A stretch of 13,307 nt of DNA, taken from Enterobacteriaceae bacterium (GTDB lineage Bacteria > Pseudomonadota > Gammaproteobacteria > Enterobacterales > Enterobacteriaceae). Positions 6,628 through 13,307 of the stretch are shown here, piece after piece (positions within the stretch are counted from its first letter, which is position 1; each line of letters begins with the position of its first letter). Made by a program: the position numbers and the translations under genes. Location: positions 1 to 13,307 of the forward strand of contig JALAGK010000261.1 of assembly GCA_022712475.1 (NCBI GenBank). The letters run 5' to 3'. The notes under the pieces are model-generated. The model saw only the letters and a program-made list of their open reading frames with translations. It searched no databases and was not told where the DNA came from.

Positions 6628-7479
6628 TTACGAAGCCACCGCCGCTGTTTCGTCATCATTGTTGCTCTGGCGATGAGAGGCCTGGGTAAATACAGCTTTA
6701 TCTTCCCAGCGCAGGCAGGTTAGTGTGCCGCCCCAGCAACAGCCGGTATCAAGCGCATAAACACCTTCTGGTGTTCCTCTACCTTCAAGCGAAGCCCAGT
6801 GGCCAAATACAATACTGTATGCCTGTGACACTGGACCGGGGATGGCAAACCAGGGTTTGAGCGGGGCAGGGGCATTTTCCGGCGTATCCTTACAGTACAT
6901 ATCCAGTTGTCCGTTCGGGAAGCAGTAGCGCATACGCGTCAGGGCATTCGTGATAAAACGCAGGCGTGCCAGCCCGGTCAGCTCTTCACTCCAGTTGTTG
7001 GGCATATCGCCATACATGGCATCCAGGAACAGCGGATAGCTGTCGCTCGACAGTACCGCTTCTACGTCACGAGCGCAGTTGACTGCCGTGGGCAAATCCC
7101 ACTGGGGCGTAATCCCGGCATGCGCCATCACCAGCTTGTTCTCTTCATCGACCTGCAACAAAGGCTGGCGACGCAGCCAGTTCAGCAGCTCATCGGCATC
7201 GGGTGCTTCGAGCAGCGTGGTAACGCGATCTTTGGGTTTGTTGCGGCTGATGCCAGCATAGACCGCCAGCAGATGCAGATCGTGATTGCCGAGCACGATG
7301 CGTACGGCATCACCGAGGTCGCGCACAAAACGTAGTACATCCAGAGAACCAGGACCGCGCGCCACCAGATCGCCAGTCAGCCACAGCGTGTCCTTGCCAG
7401 GCGCAAATTCAACCTGCTTTAACAGTGCGAGAAGTTCATCGTAGCAGCCATGAACGTCGCCAATCAGGTATGTCGACAT
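6628..7479 (-). CDS. apaH: Symmetrical bis(5'-nucleosyl)-tetraphosphatase
   Basis: A 283-residue metallophosphoesterase (280 in E. coli) that splits Ap4A and other NpnN into nucleoside diphosphates and removes Np4 caps from RNA. The PPP-family motifs are intact: G-D8-V-H10-G, G-D37-L-V-A-R-G (36-42), G-N65-H66-D67. Further metal and phosphate-site segments follow: [22 protein letters not shown] and [19 protein letters not shown]. The C-terminal tail ([18 protein letters not shown]) differs from E. coli in length and sequence, which is usual for this region. It is the last gene of the leftward operon, 7 bases after apaG, and ends 25 bases before the shared terminator. Confidence 0.97.
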   Translation of the reverse strand: MSTYLIGDVHGCYDELLALLKQVEFAPGKDTLWLTGDLVARGPGSLDVLRFVRDLGDAVRIVLGNHDLHLLAVYAGISRNKPKDRVTTLLEAPDADELLNWLRRQPLLQVDEENKLVMAHAGITPQWDLPTAVNCARDVEAVLSSDSYPLFLDAMYGDMPNNWSEELTGLARLRFITNALTRMRYCFPNGQLDMYCKDTPENAPAPLKPWFAIPGPVSQAYSIVFGHWASLEGRGTPEGVYALDTGCCWGGTLTCLRWEDKAVFTQASHRQSNNDDETAAVAS

Positions 7480-7486
7480 GAGATTA

Positions 7487-7864
7487 TCAGTGAATGAGAA
7501 TGGGAACAGCCAGTCGGAAGACTGGAATGTCGAGGCGGAACGGGCGACCTTGCTCGTCGATCATTTCATAATGACCCTGCATGGTGCCGAGCGGCGTTTC
7601 AATGACTGCACCGCTGGTGTATTGGTAGTCATCACCTGGTTCAATATGTGGCTGGGCGCCAACGACGCCCTCGCCCTGAACCTCAGTTTCACGCCCGTTA
7701 CCATTAGTAATAAGCCAGTAGCGGCCCAGTAACTGGACCGAACAATGCCCCAGGTTGCGAATGGTTACGGTATAGGCGAAGACATAGCGTTCCTCATCGG
7801 GAGCCGACTGGGATTCGATATAAACGCTCTGTACCTGCACACAAACACGGGGCGTATCTGACAT
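7487..7864 (-). CDS. apaG: ApaG protein (Co2+/Mg2+ efflux-associated; DUF525)
   Basis: A 125-residue protein, the same length and nearly the same sequence as E. coli ApaG (DUF525, a fibronectin III-like beta sandwich). Signature segments are [61 protein letters not shown], and the C-terminal PVFRLAVP. It was linked to cobalt/magnesium sensitivity in Salmonella (CorD); the biochemical role is not settled. It begins 3 bases after the rsmA stop and ends 7 bases before apaH, so it is coupled to both. Confidence 0.96.
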   Translation of the reverse strand: MSDTPRVCVQVQSVYIESQSAPDEERYVFAYTVTIRNLGHCSVQLLGRYWLITNGNGRETEVQGEGVVGAQPHIEPGDDYQYTSGAVIETPLGTMQGHYEMIDEQGRPFRLDIPVFRLAVPILIH

Positions 7865-7867
7865 GGC

Positions 7868-8689
7868 TCAGCTCTCCTTCGGTAGCGGATTCTCTGCCAG
7901 ATGGTTTGCCATCAGGCAGTATTGCGCCACGGATACGTTTTCTGCGCGCAGCGCGGGATCGATACCTAATTCTGTCAGCACTTCTGGGCTGAACAGATTC
8001 CCCAGGCTGTTGCGAATCGTCTTGCGGCGCTGGTTAAAGGCTTCGGTTGTCAGCCTGCTCAGAATACGCAACTCTTTTACCTGATGCGGTAATTGCGCAT
8101 GAGGAACCAGGCGCACAACGGCTGAATCAACCTTCGGTGGCGGCGTAAAGGAGCCCGGTGGCACTTCCAGCACCGGAATCACCTGGCAATAATACTGTGC
8201 CATCACGCTTAAGCGTCCATAGGCCTTACTGTTTGGACCAGCCACCAGGCGATTGACCACCTCTTTTTGCAGCATAAAGTGCATGTCCTTTATGGCATCA
8301 GTATAGCTAAACAGGTGGAACATCAGCGGCGTAGAAATATTATAAGGCAGGTTGCCAAACACGCGCAGCGGCTGGCCTTCCTGGCGGGAAAGCTCGCCGA
8401 AGTCCATTGTCATGGCATCCTGCTGATAAATGGTCAGCTTAGGGCCAAGAAACGGATGCGTTTTCAGACGTGCGGCCAGATCGCGGTCGAGTTCGATGAC
8501 GGTCAGCTTGTCGAGGCGTTCGCCCACCGGTTCGGTAAGTGCCGCCAGACCCGGGCCGATTTCAACCAGCGCTTCGCCTTTTTGCGGGTTAATCGCACTG
8601 ACGATGCTGTCGATAATGAACGGGTCATTGAGAAAGTTTTGCCCGAAGCGTTTGCGGGCAAGGTGGCCCTGGTGAACTCGATTATTCAT
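7868..8689 (-). CDS. rsmA: 16S rRNA (adenine1518-N6/adenine1519-N6)-dimethyltransferase
   Basis: A 273-residue SAM-dependent methyltransferase (KsgA, same length as in E. coli) that dimethylates the two adjacent adenines in the 3' hairpin of 16S rRNA as a late step of 30S assembly. Its loss gives kasugamycin resistance. Visible: the N-terminal [17 protein letters not shown] motif [12 protein letters not shown] (42-52), acidic E66 in VIELD, D91, catalytic motif NLPYNIS (113-119), the post-motif PLMFHL, and the [14 protein letters not shown] region typical of KsgA. The ATG overlaps the pdxA stop in an ATGA junction (8686-8689), showing translational coupling. Confidence 0.97.
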   Translation of the reverse strand: MNNRVHQGHLARKRFGQNFLNDPFIIDSIVSAINPQKGEALVEIGPGLAALTEPVGERLDKLTVIELDRDLAARLKTHPFLGPKLTIYQQDAMTMDFGELSRQEGQPLRVFGNLPYNISTPLMFHLFSYTDAIKDMHFMLQKEVVNRLVAGPNSKAYGRLSVMAQYYCQVIPVLEVPPGSFTPPPKVDSAVVRLVPHAQLPHQVKELRILSRLTTEAFNQRRKTIRNSLGNLFSPEVLTELGIDPALRAENVSVAQYCLMANHLAENPLPKES

Positions 8690-9675
8690 TGACTGTTAAA
8701 AATCATTTTCGTGGCGAGATTAAGCGCCGTAATAAAACTGCCGACATCGGCGGTTCCCTGACCCGCAAGCTCAAGAGCGGTACCGTGGTCAACCGATGTG
8801 CGAATGAAAGGCAGGCCAAGCGTAATATTCACCGCGCGGCCAAAGCCCTGGTATTTTAGCACGGGAAGTCCCTGATCGTGGTACATCGCCAGCACGGCAT
8901 CGGCACTTTCAAGATATTTCGGCTGGAACAGGGTATCAGCAGGCAGCGGACCCGTAAGATGCATACCGCCAGCGCGCATTTCATCAAGCACTGGAATGAT
9001 CGTATCAATTTCTTCAGTGCCCATGTGGCCGCCCTCGCCAGCATGTGGATTGAGGCCGCTAACCAGAATATGCGGGCGAGTGATACCAAATTTGGTCTGC
9101 AAATCGTGATGTAAAATAGCCAGTACCTGGCGCAACAAGGCAGGCGTGATGGCATCCGCTACCGCCCTTAGTGGCAGATGCGTAGTCGCGAGCGCCACGC
9201 GAAGTTCTTCTGTTGCCAGCATCATCACCACTTTCTTGCTGCCTGAGCGGGCTTCAAAGAACTCCGTATGGCCGGTAAATGCCACGCCAGCATCGTTGAT
9301 AATGCCTTTGTGCACCGGGCCGGTCACAACCGCAGCAAACTCACCACTGAGGCAGCCGTCGCAGGCGCGAGCCAGCGTGTCGACAACATAGTTGCCGTTA
9401 CGCGCATCGAGTTTGCCTGGTGTAACTGGCGCATGTAACGCCACGGGCAGGACTGTCAGTGTGCCCGCACGCTGTGGACGGGCAGGGAGATGCGGTTGCC
9501 AGGGAAGAAACTTAAGGGTGTGACCGAGCAGCGTCGCACGCTCGGCTAACAGTGACTCAGAAGCACAAACGACCAGCTCAACGGGCCAGTCGTGTTGTGC
9601 AAGCGCAATAACCAGGTCTGGGCCAATCCCGGCGGGTTCGCCGGGAGTGATAACCACACGGGGAGTATTAGCCAT
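8686..9675 (-). CDS. pdxA: 4-hydroxythreonine-4-phosphate dehydrogenase
   Basis: A 329-residue enzyme, the same length as E. coli PdxA. It oxidises 4-phosphohydroxy-L-threonine with NAD+; the product decarboxylates and is condensed by PdxJ to pyridoxine 5'-phosphate. The metal ligands known in E. coli fall at the same positions: H166 (ATTHLPLR), H211 ([10 protein letters not shown]) and H266 (MYHDQGL). Also seen are the N-terminal [14 protein letters not shown], the phosphate-site TGHTEFF and [13 protein letters not shown] near the end. The ATG at 9675 lies within the end of surA (8-base overlap), and the stop overlaps rsmA by 4 bases, so translation is coupled on both sides. Confidence 0.97.
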   Translation of the reverse strand: MANTPRVVITPGEPAGIGPDLVIALAQHDWPVELVVCASESLLAERATLLGHTLKFLPWQPHLPARPQRAGTLTVLPVALHAPVTPGKLDARNGNYVVDTLARACDGCLSGEFAAVVTGPVHKGIINDAGVAFTGHTEFFEARSGSKKVVMMLATEELRVALATTHLPLRAVADAITPALLRQVLAILHHDLQTKFGITRPHILVSGLNPHAGEGGHMGTEEIDTIIPVLDEMRAGGMHLTGPLPADTLFQPKYLESADAVLAMYHDQGLPVLKYQGFGRAVNITLGLPFIRTSVDHGTALELAGQGTADVGSFITALNLATKMIFNSQ

Positions 9676-10960
9676 TGCCGTCCAGGATTTTTACGTAAGC
9701 GCTGGCGCGTTGCTCCTGCATCCAGGTCTGGGCCTCTTCAGCGAACTTACGGTTGAACAGCATGCGATAGGCGCGATCTTTTTGCGCGGCATCGGTCTTA
9801 TCGACCTTACGGGTATCCAGCAGTTCAATCAGGTGCCAGCCAAAAGTGGAATGGACTGGCGCGCTCAGCTGGCCTTTGTTCAGGCGCATCAGCGCATCAC
9901 GGAAAGCCGGATCGTAGATATCCGGCATCGACCAGCCCAGATCGCCACCCTGGTTAGCAGAGCCCGGGTCCTGTGAGAACTCTTTCGCCGCTTCTGCAAA
10001 GGTGGTTTTGCCGCTGCGGATATCGGAGGCAATCTCTTCAAGCTTCAGGCGCGCCTGCTGATCGGTCATGATCGGCGACGGCTTAAGCAGAATGTGGCGT
10101 GCCTTTACTTCCGTGACGGAAATGTTTTGTGACTCACCACGCATGTCGTTAACCTTCAGAATGTGAAAGCCAACACCAGAACGGATAGGGCCGATAACAT
10201 CGCCTTTTTTCGCGGTGGTCAGTGCCTGTGCAAAAATACCCGGCAGCTCCTGAATACGGCCCCAGCCCATCTGGCCGCCTTTGAGTGCGGACTGATCGGC
10301 AGAGTAAGTGATAGCGAGTTTACCAAAGTCTTCGCCGCTGCGTGCACGCTCAACGATGGATGTTGCCTGAGCGCCTGCTTCATTAACCTGATCTGCTGTC
10401 GGGTTTTCCGGCAACGGCAGCAGAATGTGGCTCAGGTTAAGCTCGGTGCTGGCGTCGTTCTGGTTAGAGACCTGTTTTGCCAGCTGTTCAACTTCTTGCG
10501 GCAAAATGGTGACGCGACGGCGCACCTCGCTGTTACGCACGTCAGAAATGATCATCTCTTTGCGAATCTGGCTGCGATAGGCCGGATAGTTGATCCCTTC
10601 ATAGGCCAGGCGGCTGCGCATCTGATCTAAAGACATGTTGTTTTGTGCAGCGATATCGGCGATGGCTTTATCAAGCTGTTCGTCGCTGATATTGACGCCA
10701 CCCTTCTGGCCCATCTGCAGAATGACCTGATCGACGATCAGACGCTCCAGAATCTGATGGCGCAGCGTGTTATCGTCCGGAAGCTGCTGGCCGGCCTGCA
10801 TGGCGTTGAGCTTTACAGACTGCATCATGCCGTTGACGTCACTTTCCAGCACAACGCCGTTATTAACAACAGCGGCGACTTTATCGACAACTTGTGGGGC
10901 GGCGAAGGAGGTATTCGCTACCAGAGCGATACCGAGAAGCAGCGTTCTCCAGTTCTTCAT
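9668..10960 (-). CDS. surA: Periplasmic chaperone / peptidyl-prolyl isomerase SurA
   Basis: A 430-residue precursor (428 in E. coli). The start is ATG at 10960 ([20 protein letters not shown]); an in-frame ATG at 11011 would add 17 residues before the signal peptide. The signal peptide is about residues 1-20 with cleavage after A-N-T-S-F-A. Domains: N-terminal chaperone region (21-170); parvulin PPIase domain 1 (about 172-273, [14 protein letters not shown] ... [11 protein letters not shown]); parvulin domain 2 (about 283-383, [12 protein letters not shown] ... [10 protein letters not shown]); and a C-terminal helix completing the chaperone core. SurA carries unfolded outer-membrane proteins, including LptD, across the periplasm to BAM. 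Its position 52 bases after lptD suits this partnership. The ribosome site (GGAAAG) is modest. Confidence 0.97.
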   Translation of the reverse strand: MKNWRTLLLGIALVANTSFAAPQVVDKVAAVVNNGVVLESDVNGMMQSVKLNAMQAGQQLPDDNTLRHQILERLIVDQVILQMGQKGGVNISDEQLDKAIADIAAQNNMSLDQMRSRLAYEGINYPAYRSQIRKEMIISDVRNSEVRRRVTILPQEVEQLAKQVSNQNDASTELNLSHILLPLPENPTADQVNEAGAQATSIVERARSGEDFGKLAITYSADQSALKGGQMGWGRIQELPGIFAQALTTAKKGDVIGPIRSGVGFHILKVNDMRGESQNISVTEVKARHILLKPSPIMTDQQARLKLEEIASDIRSGKTTFAEAAKEFSQDPGSANQGGDLGWSMPDIYDPAFRDALMRLNKGQLSAPVHSTFGWHLIELLDTRKVDKTDAAQKDRAYRMLFNRKFAEEAQTWMQEQRASAYVKILDGNG

Positions 10961-11012
10961 ACACTTTCCATTTCTGATTAAACCGCATAGCGGATTTATT
11001 TTTAACATCACG

Positions 11013-13307
11013 TTACAGCGAGTTCTGGTACGGCAGAATGTTCGAGCGCAGCATACGCTGTGTGCCCAGCCCGTAGTTAGAACTCAGGCCGCGCAGCTCG
11101 ATATTGAAACCGACTTTTTCGTCGAACTTGCTCTTATTATTTTCCCAACCGTTGAGCTTACGCTCGTAACCTACGCGGATTGCGTAACAGCAGGAATTAT
11201 ACTGTACGCCCACCATCTGGTCGGCTGGCTGATGGGCGTTAGTGTCGTAGTAATACGCACCCACTAATGACCACCTGTCGACAACCGGCCAGCTTGCGGT
11301 GACACCCACCTGAGAAATCCCCTCTTTATAGCGTGCAGAGGAGGAGAAAGACGGCAGTGTAGCGCGAATATATTCCGGGCTGGCGTAGCGGTAGTTCAGC
11401 TGCATCAGTCGGTCGGCATCTTTACGGTATTCCACAACGCCGCTGGCGGTGGAAACATTACTCAGACGCGTATCATATTGCACCCCACCGCGCAGGCCCC
11501 AGCGATCGGTGATGCGCCAGTAAGTGTCTCCTGCCCAGGCAATAGCGCCGGTTTTCTTGTCTTTTTCCCAGTTGATATTGTCATCACCGGTACGGGACTC
11601 GGTGAAATAGTAGATTTGACCCACAGAAACGTTAAAACGTTCAACGGCAGCGTCATCATAAACGCGAGAAGTGACACCGGTGGTGAGCTGGTTTGCCGAG
11701 GCGATACGGTCCAGACCACCGTAAGCGCGGTCGCGGAACAGGCCGGTATAATCAGATTGCAGGAATGAAGAGTCGTAGTTGTTGATATTGCTCTGATTAC
11801 GGTACGGCATGTACAGGTACTGTGCGCGTGGCTCCAGCGTCTGGGTATAGCCCTGTGACCAGTCCATATCACGCTCAAATACCAGTTTACCGTCCATCTT
11901 GAACTGCGGCATCACGCGGTCAACGCTGTCCTCAAGCTTGGCTGCCGCCGCGCTGGTAGTGGCATTATTACGCACGTAGTAGCGATAGCGGTCCAGATTG
12001 TTCTGCTGATAGTGGGTCGCCATGACTTTCATTTCGGTATTCAGGCTACCCCAGCCGTTAGACATCGGCAAGCTGAGCGTGGGTTCAATGTGTAGACGCG
12101 TAGCTTCCGGATAGTTGTCGTTCACGTTGGTAAAACGCACCGCCTGGGCATACAGATGACTGTCAAATGGCCCCAGGTCATTGAGGTAATAATTCAGATC
12201 CAGCTGCGGCTCGGCGCGATAGGAGTTACGGTTACGCTGAACGTCGAACACCTGGAACTGCTTGGTGGAGACCGTTGCGTCAAAGTTCTGGTTGGCGTAG
12301 CCGACGCTGAATTTCTGCGTAGCGTAACCGTCAGTACTGTCGCCGTAGACGGAGTCGAAATCATTGAAGTAATACGGGTCGCTGACTTTGGTGTAGTTAG
12401 CGTTAAAACGCCACACTTTATCCATCACCCCGGCATGACGCCAGAAGAACAGCCAGCGACGATCGCGGTTCTCATTGGGGTGATCTTGCGTGTACTGATC
12501 GTCAGACCCCAGGTAATCAAACGCGATAGTACCGGCACCGGGCGTAGTCAGATAACGGAACTCATTTTGCCACTGTACGCCGCCGCGCTGCTGGTAGTAG
12601 TGCGGCGTAATGGTCGCATCGAAGTTAGGTGCGATGTTCCAGTAGTAAGGAATGGTGAATTCCATACCACTGCTGCGGCTGTATTTGGCATTTGGGATAA
12701 GAAAGCCAGAACGGCGCTTATCGCCCACCGGCAATTGCAGGTATGGGCTATAGAAAACCGGCACCGGGCCAATTTTAAAGCGCGCATTCCAGATTTCGGC
12801 AACCTGCTCTTCACGGTCATGAATCACTTCACTACCGACCACGCTCCAGGTATTCGTACCCGGCAGGCAGGAGGTAAAGGTGCCGTTTTCCAGAATGGTG
12901 TAGCGGTTTTCGCCACGCTGCTTCATGACGTCTGCCGTGCCGCGACCCTGGCGACCGACCATCTGATAGTCACCCTGCCAGACGTTGGTATCTTTGGTAT
13001 TGAGATTGGACCAGGCTTTCGGACCTTTCAGGATGACCTGATTGTCGTCGTAATGCACATTACCTAATGCATCGACCGTGCGAACCGGGTCGGCCTGACC
13101 TGCCACTTGTTTTTGATGCAGCTGGACCTCGTCGGCCAGCAGGCGGCTGTTGCCCTGTTCGATATCAACGTTTCCGCTAAATACGGCGCGCTCCGGATAA
13201 TCGCCTTTGGCGTTCTCGGCGTTGATAGTCACAGGCAACTGGTTAGCATCGCCCTGTACCAGAGGACGATTGTAGCTGGGTACGCCAAGCATACACTGCG
13301 AGGCGAG
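11013..13307 (-). CDS. lptD: LPS-assembly protein LptD (5' end outside the window)
   Basis: 764 residues are visible; the frame runs off the right edge. Residues before the internal Met at 13292 read L-A-S-Q-C, matching the start of mature E. coli LptD, so only the signal peptide and a few codons are missing. An N-terminal LptA-like jellyroll (about the first 170 residues, with [19 protein letters not shown]) precedes the 26-strand beta barrel. Cysteines for the two required disulphides are present: the first at 13293-13295, one in S-C-L-P-G, and the pair in [13 protein letters not shown]. With the lipoprotein LptE it inserts LPS into the outer leaflet. The C-terminus ends LPYQNSL. Compared with E. 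coli there is a short Ala-rich insertion in a loop near 11934-11985. It heads the leftward operon with surA. Confidence 0.97.
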   Translation of the reverse strand, partial: LASQCMLGVPSYNRPLVQGDANQLPVTINAENAKGDYPERAVFSGNVDIEQGNSRLLADEVQLHQKQVAGQADPVRTVDALGNVHYDDNQVILKGPKAWSNLNTKDTNVWQGDYQMVGRQGRGTADVMKQRGENRYTILENGTFTSCLPGTNTWSVVGSEVIHDREEQVAEIWNARFKIGPVPVFYSPYLQLPVGDKRRSGFLIPNAKYSRSSGMEFTIPYYWNIAPNFDATITPHYYQQRGGVQWQNEFRYLTTPGAGTIAFDYLGSDDQYTQDHPNENRDRRWLFFWRHAGVMDKVWRFNANYTKVSDPYYFNDFDSVYGDSTDGYATQKFSVGYANQNFDATVSTKQFQVFDVQRNRNSYRAEPQLDLNYYLNDLGPFDSHLYAQAVRFTNVNDNYPEATRLHIEPTLSLPMSNGWGSLNTEMKVMATHYQQNNLDRYRYYVRNNATTSAAAAKLEDSVDRVMPQFKMDGKLVFERDMDWSQGYTQTLEPRAQYLYMPYRNQSNINNYDSSFLQSDYTGLFRDRAYGGLDRIASANQLTTGVTSRVYDDAAVERFNVSVGQIYYFTESRTGDDNINWEKDKKTGAIAWAGDTYWRITDRWGLRGGVQYDTRLSNVSTASGVVEYRKDADRLMQLNYRYASPEYIRATLPSFSSSARYKEGISQVGVTASWPVVDRWSLVGAYYYDTNAHQPADQMVGVQYNSCCYAIRVGYERKLNGWENNKSKFDEKVGFNIELRGLSSNYGLGTQRMLRSNILPYQNSL

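Noticed and set aside
10961..11011. Upstream start for surA
   Set aside because: It would place 17 residues before the signal peptide; the start at 10960 gives a normal signal sequence.
12156..13067. Long (303-codon) plus-strand open frame opposite lptD
   Set aside because: It is the antisense shadow of lptD; no ribosome site, and the translation has no domain character.

Overview
The window is a chromosomal segment from a member of the Enterobacteriaceae (gamma-proteobacteria). It keeps the order carB ... kefF-kefC ... folA / apaH-apaG-rsmA-pdxA-surA-lptD known from Escherichia coli, and nearly every core protein can be aligned to its E. coli counterpart from memory, with similar lengths and the same catalytic motifs. 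The substitutions are too many for E. coli itself. Enterobacter, Citrobacter, Leclercia, Kluyvera or Klebsiella-like genera are all possible, and I cannot pick one from the sequence alone.

Layout. Positions 1-191 hold the 3' end of carB with a strong terminator. A small YgdI/YgdR-type lipoprotein gene follows (356-589). Next comes the glutathione-gated potassium efflux pair kefF-kefC, overlapping by 8 bases (709-3094). In E. coli the carnitine (cai) and fix genes lie between carB and kefF; they are absent here. From 3095 to about 5826 the sequence departs from the E. coli arrangement, where kefC is followed almost directly by folA. This interval holds: (a) about 750 bases of AT-rich non-coding DNA containing what looks like a one-spacer relic of a type I-E CRISPR array (3311-3400); (b) a two-gene unit with a TAATG junction, encoding a papain-like cysteine protease and an unrecognised 199-residue partner (3850-5048); (c) a leftward LysE/RhtB-type exporter gene (5212-5826).

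Core biology resumes at folA (dihydrofolate reductase, 6082-6564), which has its own promoter. folA ends at a bidirectional terminator facing the leftward operon lptD-surA-pdxA-rsmA-apaG-apaH. That operon has short gaps or overlaps between successive genes. It links outer-membrane biogenesis (LptD, SurA), pyridoxal phosphate synthesis (PdxA), 16S rRNA dimethylation (RsmA), and dinucleotide polyphosphate / RNA-cap hydrolysis (ApaG next to ApaH). lptD runs off the right edge of the window.

The part most worth a second look is the kefC-folA insertion. It is clearly more AT-rich than its surroundings and carries both the CRISPR relic and the protease-partner pair. The function of the pair cannot be read from the sequence; a cytosolic protease acting on, or held in check by, its partner is one hypothesis.
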